A stretch of 64,000 bases of DNA from assembly GCF_002814235.1 (NCBI RefSeq), contig NZ_PHSU01000035.1:45865-109864 (forward strand). Direction: 5' to 3'. The notes beneath the pieces are model-generated. The model had not been told where the DNA came from. It was given only the letters and a program-made list of their open reading frames with translations, and did not search any database. Below, piece by piece: positions 8,429 to 15,275 of the stretch. Every line of letters starts with the position of its first letter. Within the stretch, counting starts at the first letter, position 1. Position numbers and translations under genes: made by a program. This DNA comes from Pseudomonas sp. QS1027 (lineage in GTDB: Bacteria > Pseudomonadota > Gammaproteobacteria > Pseudomonadales > Pseudomonadaceae).

Positions 8429-8666
8429 GAAGTAACTCCATAATCGGCAACGGAGCCAGGCAAGCAGCAGGGTGTGCTTGGGCTCAGCCCGGGGCTCAAT
8501 CTGACCCTCGCCGCAGTGCCCGGCAATCGCATTCGGCGCCATGACCTTGGCATCTGGCGCCATCTGCTTCGTTTGATATGGACAACGCTTTAACGTGAAC
8601 GTCGGCAGAATCCGATAGTCTACCGCCAGCCACGCTGTGCTTCACAGCAACCATCAAGGAACGTCC
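8429..8666. promoter_or_regulatory. Divergent gadB/AraC promoter region
   Basis: 238 bases between divergent starts, presumably holding promoters for the decarboxylase operon and its candidate regulator. Repeated GGCGCCA-type motifs occur at about 8535-8565 (ATTCGGCGCCATG and CTGGCGCCATC), a direct repeat that could be a regulator site. Confidence 0.5.
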
Positions 8667-9722
8667 ATGCCTGAGGTCATCCCCTCATTAGCGCATTTCA
8701 TGATCGACGCCTTGCGGTCGACGGGGCTGGACATCGACAGTTTTTGCCAGACCGTGGACCTGGACGTGCAGGCCTTGAGCTTCGACGAGTCATGGATTCC
8801 GCGGGTCAAGCTCTACCGCCTCTATACCCTGGCCGCCGAACTCTCCCACGACCCCGACATCGGCCTGCGCGCCACCTCGCAAACCGGCCCCGGCATCTTC
8901 GATGTGGTGGGTTATGTGATGATGTCCAGCGCCACGTTGTACGCGGCGCTGGAACGACTGGTCCACTTCGTGACCTTGCTCGACACCTCCATCGCCATGT
9001 CATTGCATAAGGAGGGCGGACAGCATCGTTTCTCGTGCCACTTTCTGGACGCGAACCAGGTCCCGCGCCAATACGGCGATGCCGGCATTGCCACGATGTT
9101 CGGCCTGTGTCGAATGCTGGTAGGCCCGGCGCTTCAGTTGCGCGGAATCAGTGTGATGCATTCGGTTCCGGCGGATGTTTCGGTGTACGAGCAAACATTC
9201 CATTGCCCGGTGAAGTACGGCGCAAGCTGCTATTCGATTGTGTTGGCCAACAGCGATCTGGAAAAACCGCTTTCTTCGGCGAACAAGGAATTGGCAACCT
9301 TGCATGAACTGGTTGCCGAGATGCATTTGTCGACCCGCCGTTATTTCTCTGTGCCGGGGGAAGTGCGCAAGATGATTCTGGAGTCGTTGAGCGAGGGCGT
9401 CCCGCACATTGAGGACATGGCCAAGAAGCTGTGCATGAGCAAGCGGACCTTGCAGAGGCTGCTGCAGAAGGCCGGTCAGCCGTATAAGGAGTTGGCCAAT
9501 GAAACGCGTCGGGGTCAGGCGGAGTTTCATCTGGGTAATCTGTGCTGCAGCTTGCAGGAAGCAGCGTATCGCGTGGGGTTTCGGGAGTTGAGTAGCTTTT
9601 ATCGGGCCTGTCATCAGTGGTTTGGTATGACACCGGGGCAGTATCGGATGCTGTTGACGTCGAAGACTCGGGATGCGAGGGAGGGTTTGTTGGGGGATGC
9701 GGTGGCTAGCGGGCCCTCATGA
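8667..9722 (+). CDS. AraC-family regulator (PF12625-type), candidate regulator of the decarboxylase operon
   Basis: 351 residues from the ATG at 8667, preceded by AAGGAACG. The N-terminal Arabinose_bd-like (PF12625) sensing domain covers about residues 10-200, and the AraC double helix-turn-helix is C-terminal (IEDMAKKLCMSKRTLQRLLQ and AAYRVGFRELSSFYRAC). This architecture is that of the OruR/ArgR-like and GadX-independent AraC proteins in Pseudomonas. Its divergent position makes it the probable regulator of gadB-aspT-asdA; the ligand is unknown but an amino acid would be reasonable. Confidence 0.88.
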   Translation: MPEVIPSLAHFMIDALRSTGLDIDSFCQTVDLDVQALSFDESWIPRVKLYRLYTLAAELSHDPDIGLRATSQTGPGIFDVVGYVMMSSATLYAALERLVHFVTLLDTSIAMSLHKEGGQHRFSCHFLDANQVPRQYGDAGIATMFGLCRMLVGPALQLRGISVMHSVPADVSVYEQTFHCPVKYGASCYSIVLANSDLEKPLSSANKELATLHELVAEMHLSTRRYFSVPGEVRKMILESLSEGVPHIEDMAKKLCMSKRTLQRLLQKAGQPYKELANETRRGQAEFHLGNLCCSLQEAAYRVGFRELSSFYRACHQWFGMTPGQYRMLLTSKTRDAREGLLGDAVASGPS

Positions 9723-10134
9723 TTTTCGAGGAGCGCTACACGCTTTTGTGACGGGCAAAGAAAAGGGCGGCCCCAACCGTTCGATGGCCGGCGACAGTGA
9801 TGAAGCCCCATCGAAACCACCCCCCGCCAACCGCGTACTTGAAACGCCATGCGATCACGGTCCAAGCAGGCAGCGCTTGATAGGGGGGCGCCCCTCAAGC
9901 AGGGCATCCACCACCGCACGCGTCACTTCAACCGAATGCAACATGCCTCGCCCTCGACGGCATCTGGTTAATTCCGATTGTCTAAACACCGATAATATCA
10001 ATATGATAGCTCAAAGTTTTTTGGTCGTTGGATTCGCCACCTGTAGCACCTGCGCACCCAACGCCAAAACAGCTGCAAGCGGTGCTACAACCGCTCCGCG
10101 CTGAAGGAATCTTTGAATTGCTGAAGGTTAAGAA
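9723..10134. other. Intergenic stretch; contains a 9-bp inverted repeat before the NERD gene
   Basis: No supported gene. TGTAGCACC (10042-10050) and its exact complement GGTGCTACA (10081-10089) flank 30 bases just upstream of the NERD gene and could be a hairpin in its leader. The segment around 9980-10025 is markedly AT-rich and probably holds the promoter. Confidence 0.5.
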
Positions 10135-10905
10135 ATGGACTTCACTCCTATCATCGCGCAGTTCTGGAGCACGTTTGGCTGGTTGATTCCGCTGATAGTG
10201 CTGATCGGCCTGCTCAAGTTGCCTTGGGCCAAGGGTCACATCGGCGAACTCCTGGTGCGTCTGTTCGCCCATTGGCAACTGGATAAGCAAACCTACCGCT
10301 GCCTGCACAACGTCACCCTGAGCACACCTGACGGCACCACGCAGATCGACCACGTCTTCCTCTCGCCTTACGGCATCTTCGTGCTGGAAACGAAGAACAT
10401 GCGCGGCTGGATCTTTGGCAGCGAGAAGCAGCCACAGTGGACGCAAAAGCTCTACAAACGCACGTTCAAGTTCCAGAACCCGCTACGGCAGAACTACAAA
10501 CACCTCAAAGCCCTGGAAGCCACCCTTGGTGTTAACTCCGAGCATCTGTACTCGGTCATCACCTTCATCGGCGGCAGTACCTTCAAGACTCAGATGCCGG
10601 CCAACGTCACCCAGGGCATTGGCTTTATCCGCTACATCAAATCATTCCAGCAGAGGGTATTCAGTGAGGCCGAGGTCGACGTCCTCATGCACGCCCTGCA
10701 AACCAGCAGGCGCACGCCATCCCTCGCGACCCACCGCGAACATGTGCAAAACCTGAAACGCCGTAGCGACCCAAACGCCGAGCGGCAATGCCCGAAATGC
10801 GGCAGTGATCTGATGATCCGCACCGTGAACTCTGGCACGAAGGCAGGACAGCAATTCTGGGGGTGTCCGATGTTTCCCAAGTGCAGAGTGAGGCAAGGTC
10901 TGTAG
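10135..10905 (+). CDS. NERD nuclease-related protein with C-terminal zinc ribbon
   Basis: 256 residues with three parts: one N-terminal membrane helix (about 13-30, FGWLIPLIVLIGLLKL), a NERD domain at about 36-150 (GELLVR, then QIDHVFLSPYGIFVLETKN, the acidic D and E-x-K of a PD-(D/E)xK-like fold), and a topoisomerase-type C4 zinc finger at 217-255 (CPKCGSDLMIR, then FWGCPMFPKCR). NERD proteins are thought to act on nucleic acids, and some occur with defence or mobile DNA; the function of this one is unknown. It lies alone in an accessory stretch. Confidence 0.88.
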   Translation: MDFTPIIAQFWSTFGWLIPLIVLIGLLKLPWAKGHIGELLVRLFAHWQLDKQTYRCLHNVTLSTPDGTTQIDHVFLSPYGIFVLETKNMRGWIFGSEKQPQWTQKLYKRTFKFQNPLRQNYKHLKALEATLGVNSEHLYSVITFIGGSTFKTQMPANVTQGIGFIRYIKSFQQRVFSEAEVDVLMHALQTSRRTPSLATHREHVQNLKRRSDPNAERQCPKCGSDLMIRTVNSGTKAGQQFWGCPMFPKCRVRQGL

Positions 10906-11265
10906 CCAGCTGCTGGATATAAGCTGACAGATATGGACGGGGTAAGCTGCCGGTGAAATCGAAGAGTTCGACTCCTCATCAAATGTCCACTGCACATTCA
11001 TGGCTTGCCCTCTCTGGCATGGAGTGTTTCCTAGCCATCACCGTAGCATCACGACGAAGGTCAACGCAGAACAGGTGTCGATGATCCTCGATGAAAGCGA
11101 GGTATCCAGGATGATAAAAAATGATGAACGGCCCTTTTACTATTCAACAAATGGTTGAATAATGACCGTACTGAATAGGTAGCGCTGACCGGTGTAAGCG
11201 CCCATCCACCTCGCGAGAGGTCCGCACCATAGAGTGGGATAACCAAGAGATTCCGGATTAAAGAA
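10906..11265. other. Intergenic stretch with an isolated palindrome
   Basis: No supported gene. TATTCAAC (11141-11148) and GTTGAATA (11154-11161) form a perfect 8-bp inverted repeat around AAATG, with no coding start close by on either strand. Confidence 0.45.
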
Positions 11266-11293
11266 AGCCCCCGCATTGCGGGGGTTTTTCTTT
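11266..11293. terminator. Bidirectional intrinsic terminator
   Basis: CCCCCGC / GCGGGGG stem with a three-base loop, TTTTTCTTTT on the plus side and CTTTCTTT on the minus side. It directly follows the stop codon of the minus-strand gene at 11296 and probably ends that transcript. Confidence 0.85.
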
Positions 11294-11295
11294 TC

Positions 11296-11844
11296 TCAGC
11301 GAGGCATCTTGATCTCTTTACCTTGATACCGGTTCAGCAGGATAAAGTTGAAGCTGATTGGCTTCTTGTACTGCAACGGATCATGGCGCTCGTGGGCACT
11401 ATTCACAAAGAGGTTCAGGTGAGCGCCCTCGGCTTTCCTGGCTTTGGTTACGGTGAAAAACACTGCGTAGTCGAAGACCCGTCCCCGATGCATAACCTCT
11501 ATGATCACGAACTCCTCCCGACCGGTGTGCATACACCGCCGTTCTCCCAAGGTGGCGATGATGCCTGGCAGTTGCTTCGATAGCTCCCAGCGAAGGCTGC
11601 AAAACACCCGACTTTCCCGTGAGTCGGCGTACCAGCTCTCCTGATGGACCTGCTCTTCGAGATGAGGGGAGCGAGAGAAGCAATGCAGCCCATAGGTCAC
11701 ATTCACCTTAAGCGACAAGCCAGGCTTGGCATCCTTGGGAGGAATGGTTACTTCCCACAGATGAGGGGCCAGATGGCTCAGGTCATAGACCACCCCACCT
11801 ATGGTTGCTGCCTTCCAGGCAATACCGCTTATTGGTTTTCCCAT
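11296..11844 (-). CDS. Conserved hypothetical protein
   Basis: 182 residues, soluble, no signal peptide. It resembles a conserved Proteobacterial family that some databases, as I recall, label stationary phase growth adaptation protein; I would not rely on that name. Visible features are the GIAWKAATIGGVVYDLSHLAPHLW opening region, a cluster of histidines and cysteines (GLHCFSRSPH, ERRCMHTGREEF), and the C-terminal NLFVNSAHERHDPLQYKK segment. A terminator follows immediately, so it is a single-gene transcript in accessory DNA. Function unknown. Confidence 0.7.
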   Translation of the reverse strand: MGKPISGIAWKAATIGGVVYDLSHLAPHLWEVTIPPKDAKPGLSLKVNVTYGLHCFSRSPHLEEQVHQESWYADSRESRVFCSLRWELSKQLPGIIATLGERRCMHTGREEFVIIEVMHRGRVFDYAVFFTVTKARKAEGAHLNLFVNSAHERHDPLQYKKPISFNFILLNRYQGKEIKMPR

Positions 11845-12065
11845 TTTGCCGTTCGTTCAGGATCCGATCATCGCCATTATGAAATGCACAGACTGAGTCA
11901 TCTGTGATTCACCAATGACGGGAGCAACGTCAAAGACCAGACTGCCAAAGCCTCATGGGTCATCCGAAAGTACTCTTCCTCGCACTTCCAAGTGGGCAAA
12001 GGCTGAGTTGTAACAGATCGGCTCTTCTCGGCAGATACCATCAAGGCGACTCCGTGTTGTGAAAT

Positions 12066-12356
12066 TCAGCAGCCACCAACGGCGGTGACTGCTGATATGG
12101 ATTGCACTTCATGCTTGCGGCGAGCCTTCCAGCCTCCCGGTTGAATGGCAAACAACGCGGGATTGAACGGATCCTCGGGAATAACCGGTTTGGAGTACGT
12201 GAACGCGAGAGGATCAAGCAAGCGGGGCGTGATTGCCGGCTCCAGCTCAGTTGGGTTTAAGAGATCAGAAGAGACTTTACGCCGGTAGATCTTTTTGTCG
12301 GTAGTGCTAGGGGCTTTGCGAGTGGGCTGCAGATCAGGGTTAATTTGATTTGTCAT
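12066..12356 (-). pseudogene. Truncated DUF3077/DUF6124-like paralogue
   Basis: Reads 96 residues from an ATG with AAGGAG eight bases upstream. The middle (DPFNPALFAIQPGG) closely matches DPFRPTIFAIQPGV of the gene at 1353, but the C-terminal helical region of that family is replaced by an unrelated tail ending AVTAVGGC. The N-terminal part is also longer, with a basic stretch (KKIYRRKVSS). The simplest reading is a 3'-truncated copy; a functional short variant cannot be excluded because start, ribosome site and leader are intact. Confidence 0.65.
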
Positions 12357-12540
12357 GGTGACGCTCCTTATAACCGCTCTCGCGGTGCGGTGCGCCTGTT
12401 TTGCACCGGGTGTCCAGCCCGTATCACTGAACTGACAGTGGCTTCTGAACACTAGCCCTGGCGTCTGACGCTCGCAATACTCTTCAACACCTGAAACTCG
12501 TGGGAAATACGAGTTTTTTCGGAAGGCCATTTCTCGTCCT
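12357..12540 (-). ncRNA. Second DUF3077-type leader element
   Basis: On the minus strand this leader repeats two blocks of the element at 1036-1352: GACGAGAAATGGCCTTCC followed by AAAAAACT (about 12490-12537), and TTCAGTGATACGGG (about 12415-12431). Here the first block also forms a clean hairpin, AACTCGT/ACGAGTT. A second hairpin ACCGC-GAGA-GCGGT lies close to the ribosome binding site. The presence of the same blocks before two family members shows the leader travels with the gene. Confidence 0.45.
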
Positions 12541-12736
12541 AACGGAGCTGCGCGAAAGGTACAAAACCTGAGCCAGATCACCCAGAACGACCCGGTCCTC
12601 AGCGGCTGCAAGGCACACATCGACGCGACACATCAGGATGTCCAATCACCGCTGCCGAATGAGCCTGGAGAGCTGACAGCGTTGCAAGCCCAGCCCGTCA
12701 TAGGGGCGCCCATTGACGCGTTTTCACTCCTTTTCC

Positions 12737-12762
12737 CCTGTTTCAGCAAACGCTGAAACAGG
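12737..12762. repeat. Perfect 11-bp inverted repeat
   Basis: CCTGTTTCAGC (12737-12747) and GCTGAAACAGG (12752-12762) enclose AAAC. There is no U-tract on either side, and outer TTTCAC (12722) and GTGAAA (12771) arms extend the symmetry. It may be a structured RNA, an operator upstream of the acyltransferase, or a residue of a mobile element end. Confidence 0.55.
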
Positions 12763-12869
12763 CACAAACGGTGAAATTCTTTAATCGCGCCACCGTCCAA
12801 GGAAGGCACTAAACCCTCCGCTCAGGTACAATCAATTTTCCTGTACAAAATATATAACCGGGTGAATTG

Positions 12870-13955
12870 ATGTCCGAAAACACACGTGACCGCATTGTCT
12901 TCCTCGACTACATGAGGGTATTTGCTTTCATCAGTGTGCTGATCGGTCATAAATTCGAGCCCGAAATGGCTGCGATGCTTTCGGCCTCTGCCGATCATGC
13001 CTTACTCAACACAATCGCCACTTTCCTCTACAACATCTGTTATGGCGGTGCGGCGGGCGTCATTGTCTTCTTTATCACCTCAGGCTACATAATCACCCAC
13101 GTCCTACAGACCGAGTCCTCACCTGACTTTCTAATCAAACGTCTCTTTAGAATATACCCTTTATACATCGCTGCAGTTATCATAGAAGCCCTCACTTACT
13201 ACCCGTTTACCGGCACCATCGAGACATCGCTAAAAGTATTGATCCCCAGAATGCTACTGATCGGTGATTTTTTCGAAACCCCTTACGCACTGGGCGGCGT
13301 CGAGTGGACGCTGAGAATCGAACTGGTGTTTTATTTATTCATGGCCCTTTTAAAGGCGACGGGCATCCTTGGGAGAACGACATGGCTGCCACTGGCCTTG
13401 CTCGCGGTCACCGCGACCCTGTACGCACTGCCTGAATTTCCAGCGGCGGACCAATGGCTTCATGGCTACTTCACTTTATATTCACCGTTCTTGTTTATTG
13501 GCATATGCCTATATTTGCTACAAACAAAAAAATCCCCCACCTACCTCTGCCTGCCGGTCATCATAACAATTACTGCACTTTTCATTAAGAACCTGGCTAT
13601 CCTTCATCCCGCATGGTCAGTGTTCAATTTCGCAATACCCGCAGTCCTGATATTCATCAGTGCATGGCTTGGCCGAAAGCACTTGCCCGACAGTAGAGTG
13701 CTAAGGCTCTTGTCGAACATGACCTACTCCATCTACTTATTTCACAATTGGCTGTGGAAGATCATCACGAAGAATCTCAAAATACATGAGATAGACTATC
13801 TACCCGTAAAAATCCAAGCGTTGATCGTTCTATTTTTTGTGTGTTATATAGCCCATAAGACAATAGAACTTAAGGCCATCAAAGCCGGTAGATACTTGAC
13901 CGTTTATTTCAAAAAGAAAAAGGCCTACCCAGTAGAAACGTCACAAACAACCTGA
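12870..13955 (+). CDS. Acyltransferase 3 family membrane protein
   Basis: Integral membrane O-acyltransferase of the AT3/OafA-like family, which acetylates lipopolysaccharide O-antigen, exopolysaccharide or other cell-surface sugars. 361 residues with about ten hydrophobic helices. The N-terminal DYMRVFAFISVLIGHKFEP segment carries the conserved histidine, and FLIKRLFRIYPLY is the basic-aromatic motif of the family; there is no C-terminal SGNH domain. The start is taken at ATG 12870, one codon after a TTG, behind GGGTG. Base composition is clearly more AT-rich than its neighbours, which suggests acquisition. The substrate is not predictable. Confidence 0.88.
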   Translation: MSENTRDRIVFLDYMRVFAFISVLIGHKFEPEMAAMLSASADHALLNTIATFLYNICYGGAAGVIVFFITSGYIITHVLQTESSPDFLIKRLFRIYPLYIAAVIIEALTYYPFTGTIETSLKVLIPRMLLIGDFFETPYALGGVEWTLRIELVFYLFMALLKATGILGRTTWLPLALLAVTATLYALPEFPAADQWLHGYFTLYSPFLFIGICLYLLQTKKSPTYLCLPVIITITALFIKNLAILHPAWSVFNFAIPAVLIFISAWLGRKHLPDSRVLRLLSNMTYSIYLFHNWLWKIITKNLKIHEIDYLPVKIQALIVLFFVCYIAHKTIELKAIKAGRYLTVYFKKKKAYPVETSQTT

Positions 13956-13961
13956 CCGGAT

Positions 13962-14002
13962 GATACGGTTCCCCTCACCGAGCCGTGAGGAGAACCGGTA
14001 TC
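13962..14002. terminator. Hairpin between converging acyltransferase and ATPase genes
   Basis: GATAC-GGTTCCCCTCAC ... GTGAGGAGAACC-GGTATC, a long stem with one internal mismatch and a six-base loop, lies between the two converging stop codons. No strong U-tract, but the position suits a shared terminator. Confidence 0.6.
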
Positions 14003-14007
14003 CACTA

Positions 14008-15126
14008 TCACTCCTCTTCCCCTCCGCGATAAAACCCACGTAAAAAACTCTCCAGCGCCTGCTCTTCAACCGTCCATTGCCCATGCCCCAGATTGGCAAT
14101 CAGATCCCGCTTGCGCATCCGCTCCAATCCGGCCTGTACCTGCTGCGTAGTCGGCACCAGCCCACTCGGCAGCTCATCGGCCAAGGAACGTCGATACTCA
14201 TCGGCATACAGCGATGCCCCGGTAACAATCCCCCTGAGCAGCAATTGATCCAGCGGTGGCAGGTCTTGCAGCAATGTCGTGAATTGCCCCTCATCCACCA
14301 TCCCCGCCCAGACAATCTTGTCGGCTTCCTTGACCGGAATCCCTTGGGTCAGGCTCGTGGTAAACAACGTACGCAGATAATGCGGCGTCATGCCCCGGGC
14401 GACGTACAAGCGATAGGCCTGCTCCACCTCCCAGGCGTTGCCCGTGGTTTCCCGGTAAAGCCGGCCAAAATGCTCCGAGAACTCTCTTCCCAGATCAGGG
14501 AAATTCAGCTGCGAGCCAAACTGATAGAACGGCGCTTTGCTACGCCGGAACATGTTCGTCAGGCCGTCCTGGGAAGAACCGGTGAATACCGCGAAAACGC
14601 TCCCTTGGCTGGTCGTCAGCAAGGAGCGGAGTGTGGCGGTGAAGTTCTCAAAGGCCGGGCGGGTGGCCAGATGCTGCACCTCGTCAACGATCAGCAGCGC
14701 CTTGCCCTTGCCTGCGACGTTGAAGCGTTCGAATAACTCATGGATGGAAGGAATCCCCGCCTCTGCCAGTTCGGCTTCGGCAGACGCAGAGTCCATTCCC
14801 AACCCCACCTTCAAGCCCTTGAGCGAACGCTTTGGCCTGGCCCACCAGGTTTCAATCCGGGTCAGCAGACTGGTTTCATGCAGCGCCTTGGCGAGCGCCG
14901 CACAGATCACTCGTTCAGGATCGTCCTTGTTGGACCAAAGGTCCGCATAGGCCACTACAAAACCTTGCGCCTCCGCCATAGGTACCAGATCACGCAGCAG
15001 GAACTGCGTTTTACCTTTACGGCGCGGGGCGAACAGCGTCGTGGCCTGTTGGAGTTGGTTCTCGAAGCCCATCAATACCTGCTGGGCAAGGACCGCGCGG
15101 GGGAAGTAGAGACGGTCAGGTGTCAT
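14008..15126 (-). CDS. Orphan P-loop ATPase
   Basis: 372-residue AAA-type ATPase of unknown role. The P-loop reads APRRKGKTQFL (about residues 33-43), missing the usual first glycine; Walker B is ALLIVDEVQHLA (about 143-154); a sensor-like VFAVFTGSSQDGL follows near 177. The C-terminal 120 residues look like a winged-helix domain (VQAGLERMRKRDLIANLG). Such ATPase plus winged-helix proteins include STAND-type and TnsC/Orc-like switches, but no partner gene is adjacent. It is flanked by two related hairpins, and a nested palindrome overlaps its start region. I do not assign a function. Confidence 0.75.
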   Translation of the reverse strand: MTPDRLYFPRAVLAQQVLMGFENQLQQATTLFAPRRKGKTQFLLRDLVPMAEAQGFVVAYADLWSNKDDPERVICAALAKALHETSLLTRIETWWARPKRSLKGLKVGLGMDSASAEAELAEAGIPSIHELFERFNVAGKGKALLIVDEVQHLATRPAFENFTATLRSLLTTSQGSVFAVFTGSSQDGLTNMFRRSKAPFYQFGSQLNFPDLGREFSEHFGRLYRETTGNAWEVEQAYRLYVARGMTPHYLRTLFTTSLTQGIPVKEADKIVWAGMVDEGQFTTLLQDLPPLDQLLLRGIVTGASLYADEYRRSLADELPSGLVPTTQQVQAGLERMRKRDLIANLGHGQWTVEEQALESFLRGFYRGGEEE

Positions 15127-15128
15127 GG

Positions 15129-15174
15129 TTATGCCAAATTATGTGAAAAAACATAATTATGATTATTGGCATAA
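15129..15174. promoter_or_regulatory. Nested palindrome upstream of the ATPase gene
   Basis: TTATGCCAA (15129-15137) and TTGGCATAA (15166-15174) form the outer arms; ATTATGT (15138-15144) and ACATAAT (15151-15157) form inner arms around GAAAAA. It begins three bases before the start codon of the ATPase and would cover its ribosome binding site and promoter. A regulator operator or a translation-blocking RNA hairpin are both possible. Confidence 0.6.
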
Positions 15175-15205
15175 TTCCACATATTGCAAGCCCGGAAATG
15201 ACACA

Positions 15206-15237
15206 GCCCTCCTCACGCAACCATGAGAAGGGCCGAT
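15206..15237 (-). terminator. Hairpin 3' of the multicopper oxidase gene
   Basis: GCCCTTCTCA and TGAGGAGGGC arms (read on the minus strand) with one mismatch around an eight-base loop, downstream of the oxidase stop codon. It resembles the hairpin at 13962-14002. Confidence 0.5.
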
Positions 15238-15275
15238 ATCAAAACCTCAGCCATCACAAAAAACTGACCACCCCC

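Noticed and set aside
10950..10990. tRNA-like T-loop (GAGTTCGACTC)
   Set aside because: The neighbouring bases do not pair into a T-arm or acceptor stem, and no anticodon arm is found upstream.
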